A DNA stretch of 27,526 nt, from assembly GCF_000719335.1 (NCBI RefSeq), contig NZ_JOGB01000083.1, positions 1 to 27,526 on the forward strand, in the 5' to 3' direction. Position numbers and translations under genes: made by a program. The notes under the pieces were generated by a model that did not search any database, was not told the origin of the DNA, and was given only the letters and a program-made list of their open reading frames with translations. Positions 8,254 through 15,560 of this stretch are shown one piece after another. Source of the DNA: Streptomyces sp. NRRL S-87. GTDB lineage: Bacteria > Actinomycetota > Actinomycetes > Streptomycetales > Streptomycetaceae. How positions within the stretch are numbered: the stretch's first letter is position 1; each line of letters begins with the position of its first letter.

Positions 8254-9507
8254 GTGATGACCAACGCCGACCAAGCCACCACCGTCCGGACCGGGGCCCT
8301 GGCACTGCTGCTGTGCGCCTCGCTCAGCGGCTGCGGAATGGTCGGCACGCAGGCTCACGCGGGACCCGGAACCCCTGGTGACGGCAGGTCCTTCAGCCTC
8401 GCCGCGGGCGGCGAGGTGCAGGTGCAGTCCGAACTGGTCGCACAGGCCCGCAAGGACGGCAAGAGTGCCGGAAGCGCCAAAGGAGCGGTCCGCGGGATCT
8501 CCTTCGACGCCATGATGAACTCCATCAAACCGGTCATAAGTAAGGCAGATCTGGCGATCTGCCACATAGAGCCAGTATTGGGCAAACCGGGCGGACCGTT
8601 CAAGGGGCACCCCGACTTCGTCGCGCCCCCGCAGATCGCCACCACCCTCAAGCGCATCGGCTACGACAGCTGCTCCACGGCCGCCAGCCACGCGCTCGAC
8701 CACGGCCCGGGCGGCATCCGCAGCACCCTCGGCGCCCTCGACGCGGCCGGCCTGGAGCACACCGGCTCCGCCCGCTCCCCGAAGGAAGCCGCGCAGCCCC
8801 TGATCCTCGACGTCAAGGGCGTCAAGGTCGCGCACCTGGCCTTCACCAACACCTTCACCGGCCGCGCCAAGCTCCCCGCCGACAAGCCCTGGCTGGTCAA
8901 CCAGACCTCCTTCGGCCGCATCGCCGCCGCCGAGAAGGCGGCCCGCGCCGCCGGCGCCGAGGTCGTCGTGCTCAGCATGAACTGGGGCACCGAGTTCGAA
9001 CCGGACCCCAACGCCGCCCAGCGCCGGCTGGCCCGCAAGATCGCCGAGAAGACCGGCATCGACCTCGTCATCGGCCACCACGCCCACGTCGTGCAGCCCA
9101 TGGAGAAGATCGGTGACACCTGGATCGCCTACGGCCTGGGCAACCAGCTCTCCCGCCACGACGCGCCCACCGGCCTCTCCGAAGAGGGCGCCATCGGCTG
9201 GTTCGACTTCACCGAGCAGGGCGGCAGCTGGACCGTACGCGCCCGGTACGCCCCCACCCTCGTCGAGATCCCGGCCGACGCCGAGCAGTCCGACACGGAC
9301 TCCGGCTCCCTCCCGCAGCCGGCGGCCCCCGGAACCGTCCGGGACGTCCGCGTCGTCAACGTGGCCGACGCCCTCGCCACCGGCACCGGACTGACCGCAG
9401 AGCAGCGCGCCCGCTACCGCCTCGCCGCCGAGCGGACCGCGGGCACGCTGCTCAACAGAGGCGGCGGCGACGAGGGACTCCGCCCGCTGGAGGTCGTGCC
9501 CGATTGA
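8254..9507 (+). CDS. CapA/PgsA-family lipoprotein, PGA biosynthesis
   Basis: CapA/PgsA proteins belong to a metallophosphatase-like family and are the extracellular partner of the PGA synthase. The 417-aa protein starts at GTG 8254 or the adjacent ATG 8257 (GGAG lies almost on the start, so the signal is weak). The lipobox LSGC follows a hydrophobic stretch near residue 28, indicating a lipoprotein. Family landmarks are ADLAICHIEPVLG, CSTAASHALDHG, LSMNWGTEF and IGHHAHVVQPMEKIGDTW followed by YGLGNQLS. Compared with the consensus I recall (GDV..H, NH, HWG), the first motif reads GGEVQVQ, NH reads SH and HWG reads NWG, so several metal-ligand positions seem changed while GHHAH is kept. It is the first gene of the plus-strand operon. 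Confidence 0.85.
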   Translation: MMTNADQATTVRTGALALLLCASLSGCGMVGTQAHAGPGTPGDGRSFSLAAGGEVQVQSELVAQARKDGKSAGSAKGAVRGISFDAMMNSIKPVISKADLAICHIEPVLGKPGGPFKGHPDFVAPPQIATTLKRIGYDSCSTAASHALDHGPGGIRSTLGALDAAGLEHTGSARSPKEAAQPLILDVKGVKVAHLAFTNTFTGRAKLPADKPWLVNQTSFGRIAAAEKAARAAGAEVVVLSMNWGTEFEPDPNAAQRRLARKIAEKTGIDLVIGHHAHVVQPMEKIGDTWIAYGLGNQLSRHDAPTGLSEEGAIGWFDFTEQGGSWTVRARYAPTLVEIPADAEQSDTDSGSLPQPAAPGTVRDVRVVNVADALATGTGLTAEQRARYRLAAERTAGTLLNRGGGDEGLRPLEVVPD

Positions 9508-9527
9508 GCGGGCGGGGGGTGCACCGA

Positions 9528-9550
9528 CGGCCGCGCGCGGAGCGCGGCCG
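9528..9550 (+). terminator. Hairpin between CapA gene and HAMP gene, possible attenuator
   Basis: A perfect 9-bp stem (9528-9536 with 9542-9550) and 5-nt loop lie 20 nt after the CapA stop. With the 164-bp gap to the next start it may lower read-through within the operon. Confidence 0.4.
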
Positions 9551-9671
9551 CGGCTATGGGCGCCCCGCCGCACCACCCCCCGACACCACCCTGACAAGAT
9601 CCCCCGTGTCCATACCGAGACCGAATTCCGGGACCACCCCACTCCCGGGACGTAGTGAAGAGGAGCGTCCG

Positions 9672-11984
9672 TTGGCCGCGTCGCGCACGAAGCGGCGGCA
9701 CAAGGTCCGCCGGAGGGCGGACATGTCGCTGCTGGGCGGCATACGCCCGCCCATCGCGGCGCTGTCCGCAGCCCTGCTCGCCCTCGCCGCCCTGACCGCG
9801 ATCCAGTTCGGCAGGAGCGGCCAGGAGGCCGTCCCCGAAGCGGTGCTCACCTCGCAGCAGCACTTCGCGGAGGACGGGGCGATCGCCCTGCGCGCGTCGC
9901 TGGACGAGAGCATCACCGACCTCAGCCGCACCGCAGCCCTCTTCAACGCCGGCAAGCCGGTGTCGGCGGACACGGTCCTGGACAAGCTCGGCAACGTCTA
10001 CCAGAAGTGGCGCGGCACGGCCGTCCTGGAGATCAAGTCCGGCAAGCTCGAGGCCCAGCGCGGCGAGAACCTGCCGCTGACGGCCATCGACCGCACCAAG
10101 CTCAACGAGGACAACGGCCTCGCCCCGCGCATGGTCCGCCTGCAGAACGGCGAGACCCGGCTGCTCACGTTCGGCGTGCTCTCCTGGCCCGACAAGCCCC
10201 AGCAGCTGCTGGTCGCCTCCAGCAGCCTGAAGTTCCCGGGCGTCAGCCTCGGCCGATTCCGCGCCATCGCGGTCGTCGACTCCGGCGGCGCGATCCTCAG
10301 CAGCGACGGCCTCGCCGACCCCTCCCAGGCCGAGAACGACGAGGCCAAGGGCGCCGCCAAGCAGTCCAAGAAGCAGCTCACCAAGTTCGCCAAGTCCGCC
10401 GCCCGCAAGGCCGAGCAGCACCCCCTGAAGGCCAAGGAGCCCGGCTCCGGCGGCTTCCCGGGCGTCAGCGGCAGCCTGCTCGGCGACTCGCGCGGCGGTG
10501 AGCGCTCCGTCGCCGGGTACGCCACCCTGTCCGGCTCCACCCCCGGCGAGGGCACCGCCGCCACCGCCCTCGGCCTGACGGTCGTCTCCAGCGTCGAGGT
10601 CACCGAGGGCGCGGACACCGCCGTCAGCACGTTCTTCGGCGTCGCCGCCGCCGGCGCGCTGCTCCTGATCGGCGCCCTCGCGGTCGCCCTCCTCATCGGC
10701 ACCGTGCAGAAGCCGCTGCTCCAGCTGTTCCTGGAGAGCCGCCGGCTCAGCCGCGGCGACCTGACCCGCCCGGTCACCCTGCCCAAGTACGGCGAGGCCT
10801 CCCGCGTCGGCGCCGCCCTGGAACGGCTGCGCCGCCAGCTGCTGGGCGAGCCCGCCGAGGAGCAGCAGGCCGACGACGTCGAGCGCGGCCGCCGCGGCCG
10901 GATCGGCATGCGCGCCCTGGTCGGCACCTGCGCCGCCCTCCTCCTGGTGTGGTCGGCCCCGCTGGTGCTGCTGATCAACCGCGCCGACGGCAGCGTGAAG
11001 GTCCCGCAGGCGATCGTGAGCGACCAGCGCGAGCGCACCGAGACCCTCGCCGACCGCGTCCGCCGCGCCCTCAACGAGGGCCACGCCGACCTCACCTCGG
11101 TCGCCTCCATGCTCGGCGCCTCCACCACCACGGAGGAGATGGCCCAGATCCTGGAGCGCACCCGCAACGAGCACGGCCGCTACGAGTCGCTGTACGTCGT
11201 GACCTCGGACGGCACCGTCACCGCCAAGGCCGGCTCCGCGCCGCACCACCCGGCCGGCAAGGCCCCCGAGACCGTCCCGGTCGTCCTGCGCGAGGCCGGC
11301 AACAAGCCCGTCATCACCGAGTACGCCGAGGCCCCCGGCCTCAAGGGCGCCGCGGTGGTCGGCGAGCTGAAGATCGACTTCCTGAACGCGCTGCTCAAGC
11401 GTCCGGGCCTGGGCGAGATCAAGGTCGTCGACGGCAAGCACCGCGTCATCGGCAGCAGCACCGGCTACCGCGCCCTCCAGGGCCTGTCGGGCGACAAGCT
11501 CAACGCGCTGGTGACCGCCGCCAACCAGAAGTCGGGCAAGGGCCCGCACGCCAGCAGCGTGGTCAACCGCGACGGCGACGGCGTCACCATCGCCGCCGCG
11601 GCCCCGTTCGACGGCGGCGGCGCGGCCAAGCCCCTCGACTGGACCGTGGTCAGCTCGCAGCCCGCCAAGGGCCTGGCCATCGCCGAGTACAACCTGCAGA
11701 ACCGCACCGTGCTCGCCGGCCTGCTGGGCATCACGGCCGTCGGCGCCTGCCTGGGCTGGATGCACATCATCGTGGTCCGCCCGCTGCGCGAGCTCGCCAA
11801 GCGCGCCGAGGCCCTGGCCGACGGCGACCGCCGCTCTGTCCTCTTCCCGACCCACCACGACGAGGTCGGCGCCGTCACCCGCAGCCTGGAGGTCATCCGG
11901 CAGCAGCTCGTGGAGCTGCGCAAGCGGGAAGCCAGTGGCAGCGCCGGAACGGCCGGCAAGGCCACCCCGGCCGGAAGGAACTGA
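9672..11984 (+). CDS. Four-TM membrane protein with duplicated sensor-HAMP unit and no output domain
   Basis: The TTG at 9672 is chosen because GAAGAGGAG lies at proper spacing; upstream in-frame codons look non-coding. The 770-aa protein reads as two copies of one plan. Copy 1: TM1 (about 26-46), outside domain (48-318), TM2 (319-345), HAMP-like segment (346-392, FLESRRLSRGDLTRPV). Copy 2: TM3 (413-436), outside domain (437-678), TM4 (679-701), HAMP segment (702-752, RPLRELAKRAEALADGDR). Both outside domains end with a TVVSS strand and contain a VVD-G-I-SS core, in keeping with duplication of a Cache/PDC-like fold. No kinase, cyclase, GGDEF or methyl-accepting region follows; the protein ends in a short Gly/Thr tail. 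It stops 6 bp before the ligase gene, so it is surely co-transcribed. It may couple an outside signal or polymer to the synthase; that is inference. Confidence 0.8.
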   Translation: MAASRTKRRHKVRRRADMSLLGGIRPPIAALSAALLALAALTAIQFGRSGQEAVPEAVLTSQQHFAEDGAIALRASLDESITDLSRTAALFNAGKPVSADTVLDKLGNVYQKWRGTAVLEIKSGKLEAQRGENLPLTAIDRTKLNEDNGLAPRMVRLQNGETRLLTFGVLSWPDKPQQLLVASSSLKFPGVSLGRFRAIAVVDSGGAILSSDGLADPSQAENDEAKGAAKQSKKQLTKFAKSAARKAEQHPLKAKEPGSGGFPGVSGSLLGDSRGGERSVAGYATLSGSTPGEGTAATALGLTVVSSVEVTEGADTAVSTFFGVAAAGALLLIGALAVALLIGTVQKPLLQLFLESRRLSRGDLTRPVTLPKYGEASRVGAALERLRRQLLGEPAEEQQADDVERGRRGRIGMRALVGTCAALLLVWSAPLVLLINRADGSVKVPQAIVSDQRERTETLADRVRRALNEGHADLTSVASMLGASTTTEEMAQILERTRNEHGRYESLYVVTSDGTVTAKAGSAPHHPAGKAPETVPVVLREAGNKPVITEYAEAPGLKGAAVVGELKIDFLNALLKRPGLGEIKVVDGKHRVIGSSTGYRALQGLSGDKLNALVTAANQKSGKGPHASSVVNRDGDGVTIAAAAPFDGGGAAKPLDWTVVSSQPAKGLAIAEYNLQNRTVLAGLLGITAVGACLGWMHIIVVRPLRELAKRAEALADGDRRSVLFPTHHDEVGAVTRSLEVIRQQLVELRKREASGSAGTAGKATPAGRN

Positions 11985-11990
11985 ACCGCC

Positions 11991-13835
11991 GTGCTCTTCC
12001 TCTACTTCGTGCTGATGGCCTGCTGCGCCGTCATGCTCGTCGCCGGCATCATCGAGCAGCGGCGGCACTTCGCCAACCTCGAGGAGATACCCACCCGGGT
12101 CCTCGTCAACGGCATCCGCGGCAAGTCCTCCATCACCCGCCTCGTCGCCGGCGCCCTGCGCGGCGGCGGGCTGGTGACGGTCGCCAAGACCACCGGCACG
12201 GCGGCCCGCTTCATCCACCCCGACGCCACCGAGGAGCCGGTCTACCGCAAGTTCGGCCTCGCCAACGTCGTCGAGCAGATCGGCATCGTGCGCCGCGCGG
12301 CCGCGTACCAGCCGGACGCGCTGGTCATGGAGTGCATGGCGGTCATGCCCCCGCTCCAGGAGCTCAACCAGCAGAAGCTGATCCAGTCGACCATCGGCGT
12401 GCTGTGCAACGTCCGTGAGGACCACGTCGCCGAGATGGGCCCGACCCTGGACGACATCGGCCGCTCGCTGTCGCGCTCCATGCCGGTCGGCGGCATCTGC
12501 GTCACCGCCGAGAAGGAGCGCTTCCACGTGCTCCAGCAGGAGGCCGACGCCCGCAACTGCCAGCTCATCTACGCCGACCCCGAGATGGTCACCGACGAGG
12601 AGCTGCGCGGCTTCTCCTGGTTCACCTTCAAGGAGAACGTCGCCATCGCCCTGGTGGTCGCCGACCTCCTCGGCATCGAGCGCCAGACGGCCCTGCAGGG
12701 CATGTACGACGCCCCGCCGGACCCGGGCGTGCTCTCCGTCGAGCGCTACATCGTGCCCGGCGACAAGAAGCTCCGCTTCGGCAACATCTTCGCGGCCAAC
12801 GACCCCGAGTCGACGCTGATGAACATCCAGCAGCTGCTCGACCTCGGCGCGATCAGCCGCCCCCTGAACGTGGTCATCAACTGCCGCCCGGACCGCGTCG
12901 AGCGCAACGGCCAGATGGGCCAGATCGTCCCCGACCTCCAGCCGGAGAAGGTCTTCGTCATCGGCCACCCGTCCAAGTCCGCCATCGACGCCATCCCGGC
13001 CGAGTGGCGCGACCGGGCCGTCGACCTCGGCGGCGAGGGCGAGGACTTCGTGCACGAGCTGCTCGGCATGCTCGACCAGGAGTCGTCGCTGGTCTCCATC
13101 GGCAACATCCACGGCCAGGGCGAGATCCTCCTTGAGCACCTCGCCGAGCTGCCCAACTTCGAGGACGACGCCGACGACCGCCCGTCCATGGGCTCCGCCG
13201 GCACCCCCGGCAATCCGGGCGACGCCGCCGCCGCGCAGCACCCGCGCCACGACCAGACCATGGCGCTGTACGCCGTCAAGCACCTGGACCCGTACGCGAA
13301 CATGTCGGCCGCCGAGGAGGCGCGCCGCATGCAGGCCGCCCAGGCCGCCCAGGCCGCCGTGCCGCGCCAGCGCCAGTCCTACCCGTACCAGCAGCAGCCG
13401 CAGCAGCCGCAGGCCGGGTACGGCTACCCGCAGCAGCCGGGCCAGGGCGGGGACCAGCAGGGCTACGGCTACGGCTACCCGCCGGCGCAGCAGCCCCAGC
13501 AGTACCAGCCGCAGCAGCACCAGCCGCAGCCTCCGCAGCAGATGCAGCACCGGATGCAGCCGGTCCAGCCCCTGCAGCCGGTCCAGCCCCTGCCGCCGGT
13601 GCAGCCGGTGCGCCCGCAGCAGCCGGCCCGCCCGGCGCTGCCCGCCGCGCCCCAGCACCAGCAGCCGCACCAGCCGCAGCAGTACGACCGGGGCGCCCCC
13701 GAGGACCAGTACGGTCACCAGCAGCGCCCCGAGGCCCCGTGGCCGCCGTTCCAGCAGCAGCCCCCGCGGCCGCCGCAGCAGCACCAGCCCCACCCGTCGA
13801 CCCAGCAGTGGCAGAGCCCAGGAGAGCCCCGTTGA
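11991..13835 (+). CDS. pgsB: Poly-gamma-glutamate synthase ligase subunit PgsB/CapB with Gln/Pro-rich tail
   Basis: PgsB is an ATP-dependent amide ligase related to Mur ligases that extends gamma-linked polyglutamate at the inner face of the membrane. The GTG at 11991 follows AAGGA about 12 nt upstream. Residues 1-20 form an N-terminal membrane anchor. VNGIRGKSSITRL (P-loop at 41-47) matches the family's G-x-RGKS, and later conserved parts include MECMAVMPPLQ, NVREDHVAEMG, FAANDPEST and NCRPDRVERNGQ. The core ends near residue 393 (GNIHGQGEILLEHLAEL), equal to the B. subtilis protein. A further 220 residues are very rich in Gln, Pro, Tyr and Gly, with no hydrophobic segment, so the tail is probably cytosolic and disordered. 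The stop overlaps the next start (TTGA), implying translational coupling to PgsC. Confidence 0.93.
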   Translation: MLFLYFVLMACCAVMLVAGIIEQRRHFANLEEIPTRVLVNGIRGKSSITRLVAGALRGGGLVTVAKTTGTAARFIHPDATEEPVYRKFGLANVVEQIGIVRRAAAYQPDALVMECMAVMPPLQELNQQKLIQSTIGVLCNVREDHVAEMGPTLDDIGRSLSRSMPVGGICVTAEKERFHVLQQEADARNCQLIYADPEMVTDEELRGFSWFTFKENVAIALVVADLLGIERQTALQGMYDAPPDPGVLSVERYIVPGDKKLRFGNIFAANDPESTLMNIQQLLDLGAISRPLNVVINCRPDRVERNGQMGQIVPDLQPEKVFVIGHPSKSAIDAIPAEWRDRAVDLGGEGEDFVHELLGMLDQESSLVSIGNIHGQGEILLEHLAELPNFEDDADDRPSMGSAGTPGNPGDAAAAQHPRHDQTMALYAVKHLDPYANMSAAEEARRMQAAQAAQAAVPRQRQSYPYQQQPQQPQAGYGYPQQPGQGGDQQGYGYGYPPAQQPQQYQPQQHQPQPPQQMQHRMQPVQPLQPVQPLPPVQPVRPQQPARPALPAAPQHQQPHQPQQYDRGAPEDQYGHQQRPEAPWPPFQQQPPRPPQQHQPHPSTQQWQSPGEPR

Positions 13836-14314
13836 TCCCCGCCGTACTCACCCCCGAGATCGCCGCGATCGGCATCGCGCTGGGCCTGCTGTTCTCGCTG
13901 ATGTGCTACCTGACGACCAACCTGTCGCCCGGCGGCATGATCACCCCGGGCTGGCTGGCCCTCACCCTCATCGAGGACCTCCAGCGCGCCGCGCTCGTCG
14001 TGGGCGTCACCGTCATGACGTACCTCCTGACGCTGCTCACCCAGAAGTTCGTCATCCTCTACGGCAAGCGGCTGTTCGCCGCGGTCGTCCTGATCGGCGT
14101 GCTCCTCCAGGCCACCGTGGTCATCGTGCTGCAGATGGAGTTCCCGCTGCTGTACGCCAACCAGACCCTGGGCTTCATCGTCCCGGGCCTGATCGCCTAC
14201 CAGCTGGTCCGCCAGCCCAAGGGCGCCACCCTGCTGGCCACCGGCTCCGCGACGCTCATGACGTACGTCGTGCTGACCGCCGGAATCCTGCTCGGATTCA
14301 TGCCCCACGTGTAA
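13832..14314 (+). CDS. pgsC: Poly-gamma-glutamate synthase membrane subunit PgsC/CapC
   Basis: PgsC is the small integral membrane partner of PgsB. The TTG start at 13832 overlaps the ligase stop by 4 nt (TTGA) and has AGGAG about 7 nt upstream, so the two subunits are made in a coupled way. The 160-aa protein starts MIPAVLTPEIAAIGIALG and has about five hydrophobic segments (near residues 8-28, 40-70, 78-97, 110-125 and 132-156). Family landmarks are the N-terminal TPE, the NLSPGGMITPGWLAL segment and GFIVPGLIAYQ before a short polar RQPKG turn. The length is close to the roughly 150 aa of B. subtilis PgsC. No capE/pgsE-like mini-gene was found in the 84 bp that follow. Confidence 0.92.
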   Translation: MIPAVLTPEIAAIGIALGLLFSLMCYLTTNLSPGGMITPGWLALTLIEDLQRAALVVGVTVMTYLLTLLTQKFVILYGKRLFAAVVLIGVLLQATVVIVLQMEFPLLYANQTLGFIVPGLIAYQLVRQPKGATLLATGSATLMTYVVLTAGILLGFMPHV

Positions 14315-14398
14315 GGCTGGGCGTCGAACACCCGCACGCCCGCCCCGCACCGCAAACCGCCCGCAGTACCTTCTGAACCGATCCGCCCGGAGCGTCCC

Positions 14399-15475
14399 AT
14401 GGCCGAGCTCAAGCCCAAAAAAAAGCGTCCCGTCCTGCATGCCGTGACCGTGGTCGCGCTGCTCGCCGGCAGCGCGTACTTCACCTTCGAGCTGCGCAAG
14501 GACGAGCAGCAGAAGGCGCCTGCGGTCGCGAGCGTGACCGACAACGTGGACTCGTCGGGCAAGAACGCCTCCAGCGGCGAGCAGAAGTGGGAGCGTCTGA
14601 AGAACCCCAGCCGCTCCGTGCTCCGCGGCGGTGACGGCAACGTGCTCGCCACGTTCACCGACGGCGCCCGCACCGCCACCCTCACCGGCCCCAGCCGCAC
14701 CTTCACCGAGCCGGCCAACACCAAGACCCGCGTGGTGACCACCGACTGGGTGCGCCTCATGCCCGAGCCGTGGCGCGAGGGCGCCGAGCGCGAGCAGTGG
14801 TTCAAGGAGTGGTTCAAGCAGTACAACGGCAGCGAAGAGGACGACATCTTCGCCTTCGCCTTCCAGTACGTCGACGGGGCCCCGGTCAAGAAGGACGCCG
14901 AGGGCGTGCCCTACGCCGGCGACGCGGCCTTCGGCCCCATCAACCCCAACGGCTCGGAGGGCAACGACCTGCGCCTGGAGCAGTCGGACTTCTACGACTA
15001 CCTCGGCCAGTCCTACACCTTCCGCAACGGCACCACGATGTCCCCGGAGCCCCCCAAGTACCGGGCCATGGACTGCTCGGGCTTCATCCGCACGATCTTC
15101 GGCTACCGCGCCCGCTTCCCGCTGGCCCCGCTCGACGGCCAGGGCGACGGCCTGCCGCGCACCGCCAACGGCATGGCGCGTTCCAAGGTCGGCGTGGACG
15201 TCATCCCGCTCAAGGGCATCACCGCCGCCGACCGGCCGACCAACATCGACGTGCTGCAGCCGGGCGACCTGCTGTACTTCAAGCTCGACGCGCGTACCGG
15301 CCAGCGCCTGGACCACACCGGCATGGTGCTCGGCAAGGACACCGAGGGCCACCTGATCTTCATATCCAGCCGCGAGGAGGCCAACGGCCCCACGATCGGC
15401 GACAAGGGCGGCACGTCCCGCCTGGACGGCAACGGCTACTACGCGGCCACGCTGCGCAGCGCCAAGCGCATCTGA
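14399..15475 (+). CDS. Membrane-anchored NlpC/P60-family peptidase, PGA locus
   Basis: The ATG follows GGAG at about 7 nt. The 358-aa protein has a Lys-rich start, a single membrane segment (about residues 12-31) and a large outside part. The catalytic domain is C-terminal: the Cys lies in AMDCSGFIRTIFGYR and the His in RLDHTGMVLG, the order expected for NlpC/P60, with PGDLLYFKL between them. NlpC/P60 enzymes cut gamma-D-glutamyl bonds in peptidoglycan; the B. subtilis member PgdS cuts gamma-PGA and is encoded beside pgsBCA. Its position 84 bp after pgsC suggests it trims or releases the polymer, though peptidoglycan remodelling for export is also possible. The roughly 190-residue region before the domain is not recognised. 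Codons 7-9 contain a run of eight A, a possible slippage site. Confidence 0.85.
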   Translation: MAELKPKKKRPVLHAVTVVALLAGSAYFTFELRKDEQQKAPAVASVTDNVDSSGKNASSGEQKWERLKNPSRSVLRGGDGNVLATFTDGARTATLTGPSRTFTEPANTKTRVVTTDWVRLMPEPWREGAEREQWFKEWFKQYNGSEEDDIFAFAFQYVDGAPVKKDAEGVPYAGDAAFGPINPNGSEGNDLRLEQSDFYDYLGQSYTFRNGTTMSPEPPKYRAMDCSGFIRTIFGYRARFPLAPLDGQGDGLPRTANGMARSKVGVDVIPLKGITAADRPTNIDVLQPGDLLYFKLDARTGQRLDHTGMVLGKDTEGHLIFISSREEANGPTIGDKGGTSRLDGNGYYAATLRSAKRI

Positions 15476-15502
15476 CCCGCCGCCGCGCCGCCGCGGCCCG
15501 CA

Positions 15503-15539
15503 CTCCGCCGCCGAGCCCCGTCAGGGGCCGGCGGCGGAG
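15503..15539. terminator. Hairpin between convergent P60 and membrane-protein genes
   Basis: CTCCGCCGCCG (15503-15513) pairs with CGGCGGCGGAG (15529-15539), and the stem is extended inside by GCCCC/GGGGC after one bulged A, with a GTCA loop. It closes the PGA operon and the convergent minus-strand gene. Confidence 0.75.
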
Positions 15540-15560
15540 CCGTTCCCGGCCCCGGTCGGA

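Noticed and set aside
8544..8563. Perfect hairpin GGCAGATC-TGGC-GATCTGCC inside the CapA coding region
   Set aside because: It lies well within a coding sequence whose translation continues normally; no evidence that it acts as terminator or operator.
9504..9671. TTG at 9504, overlapping the CapA stop, as start of the HAMP protein
   Set aside because: The extra 56 residues are Arg/Pro-rich and unlike a membrane-protein N-terminus, and TTG at 9672 has a much better ribosome binding site; the earlier start cannot be fully excluded.
9414..13793. Very long minus-strand open frame opposite the PGA operon (1459 codons)
   Set aside because: It is antisense to four well-supported genes and its product is a Val/Leu/Arg/Gly-rich low-complexity string without any family motif, a usual by-product of high GC third positions.
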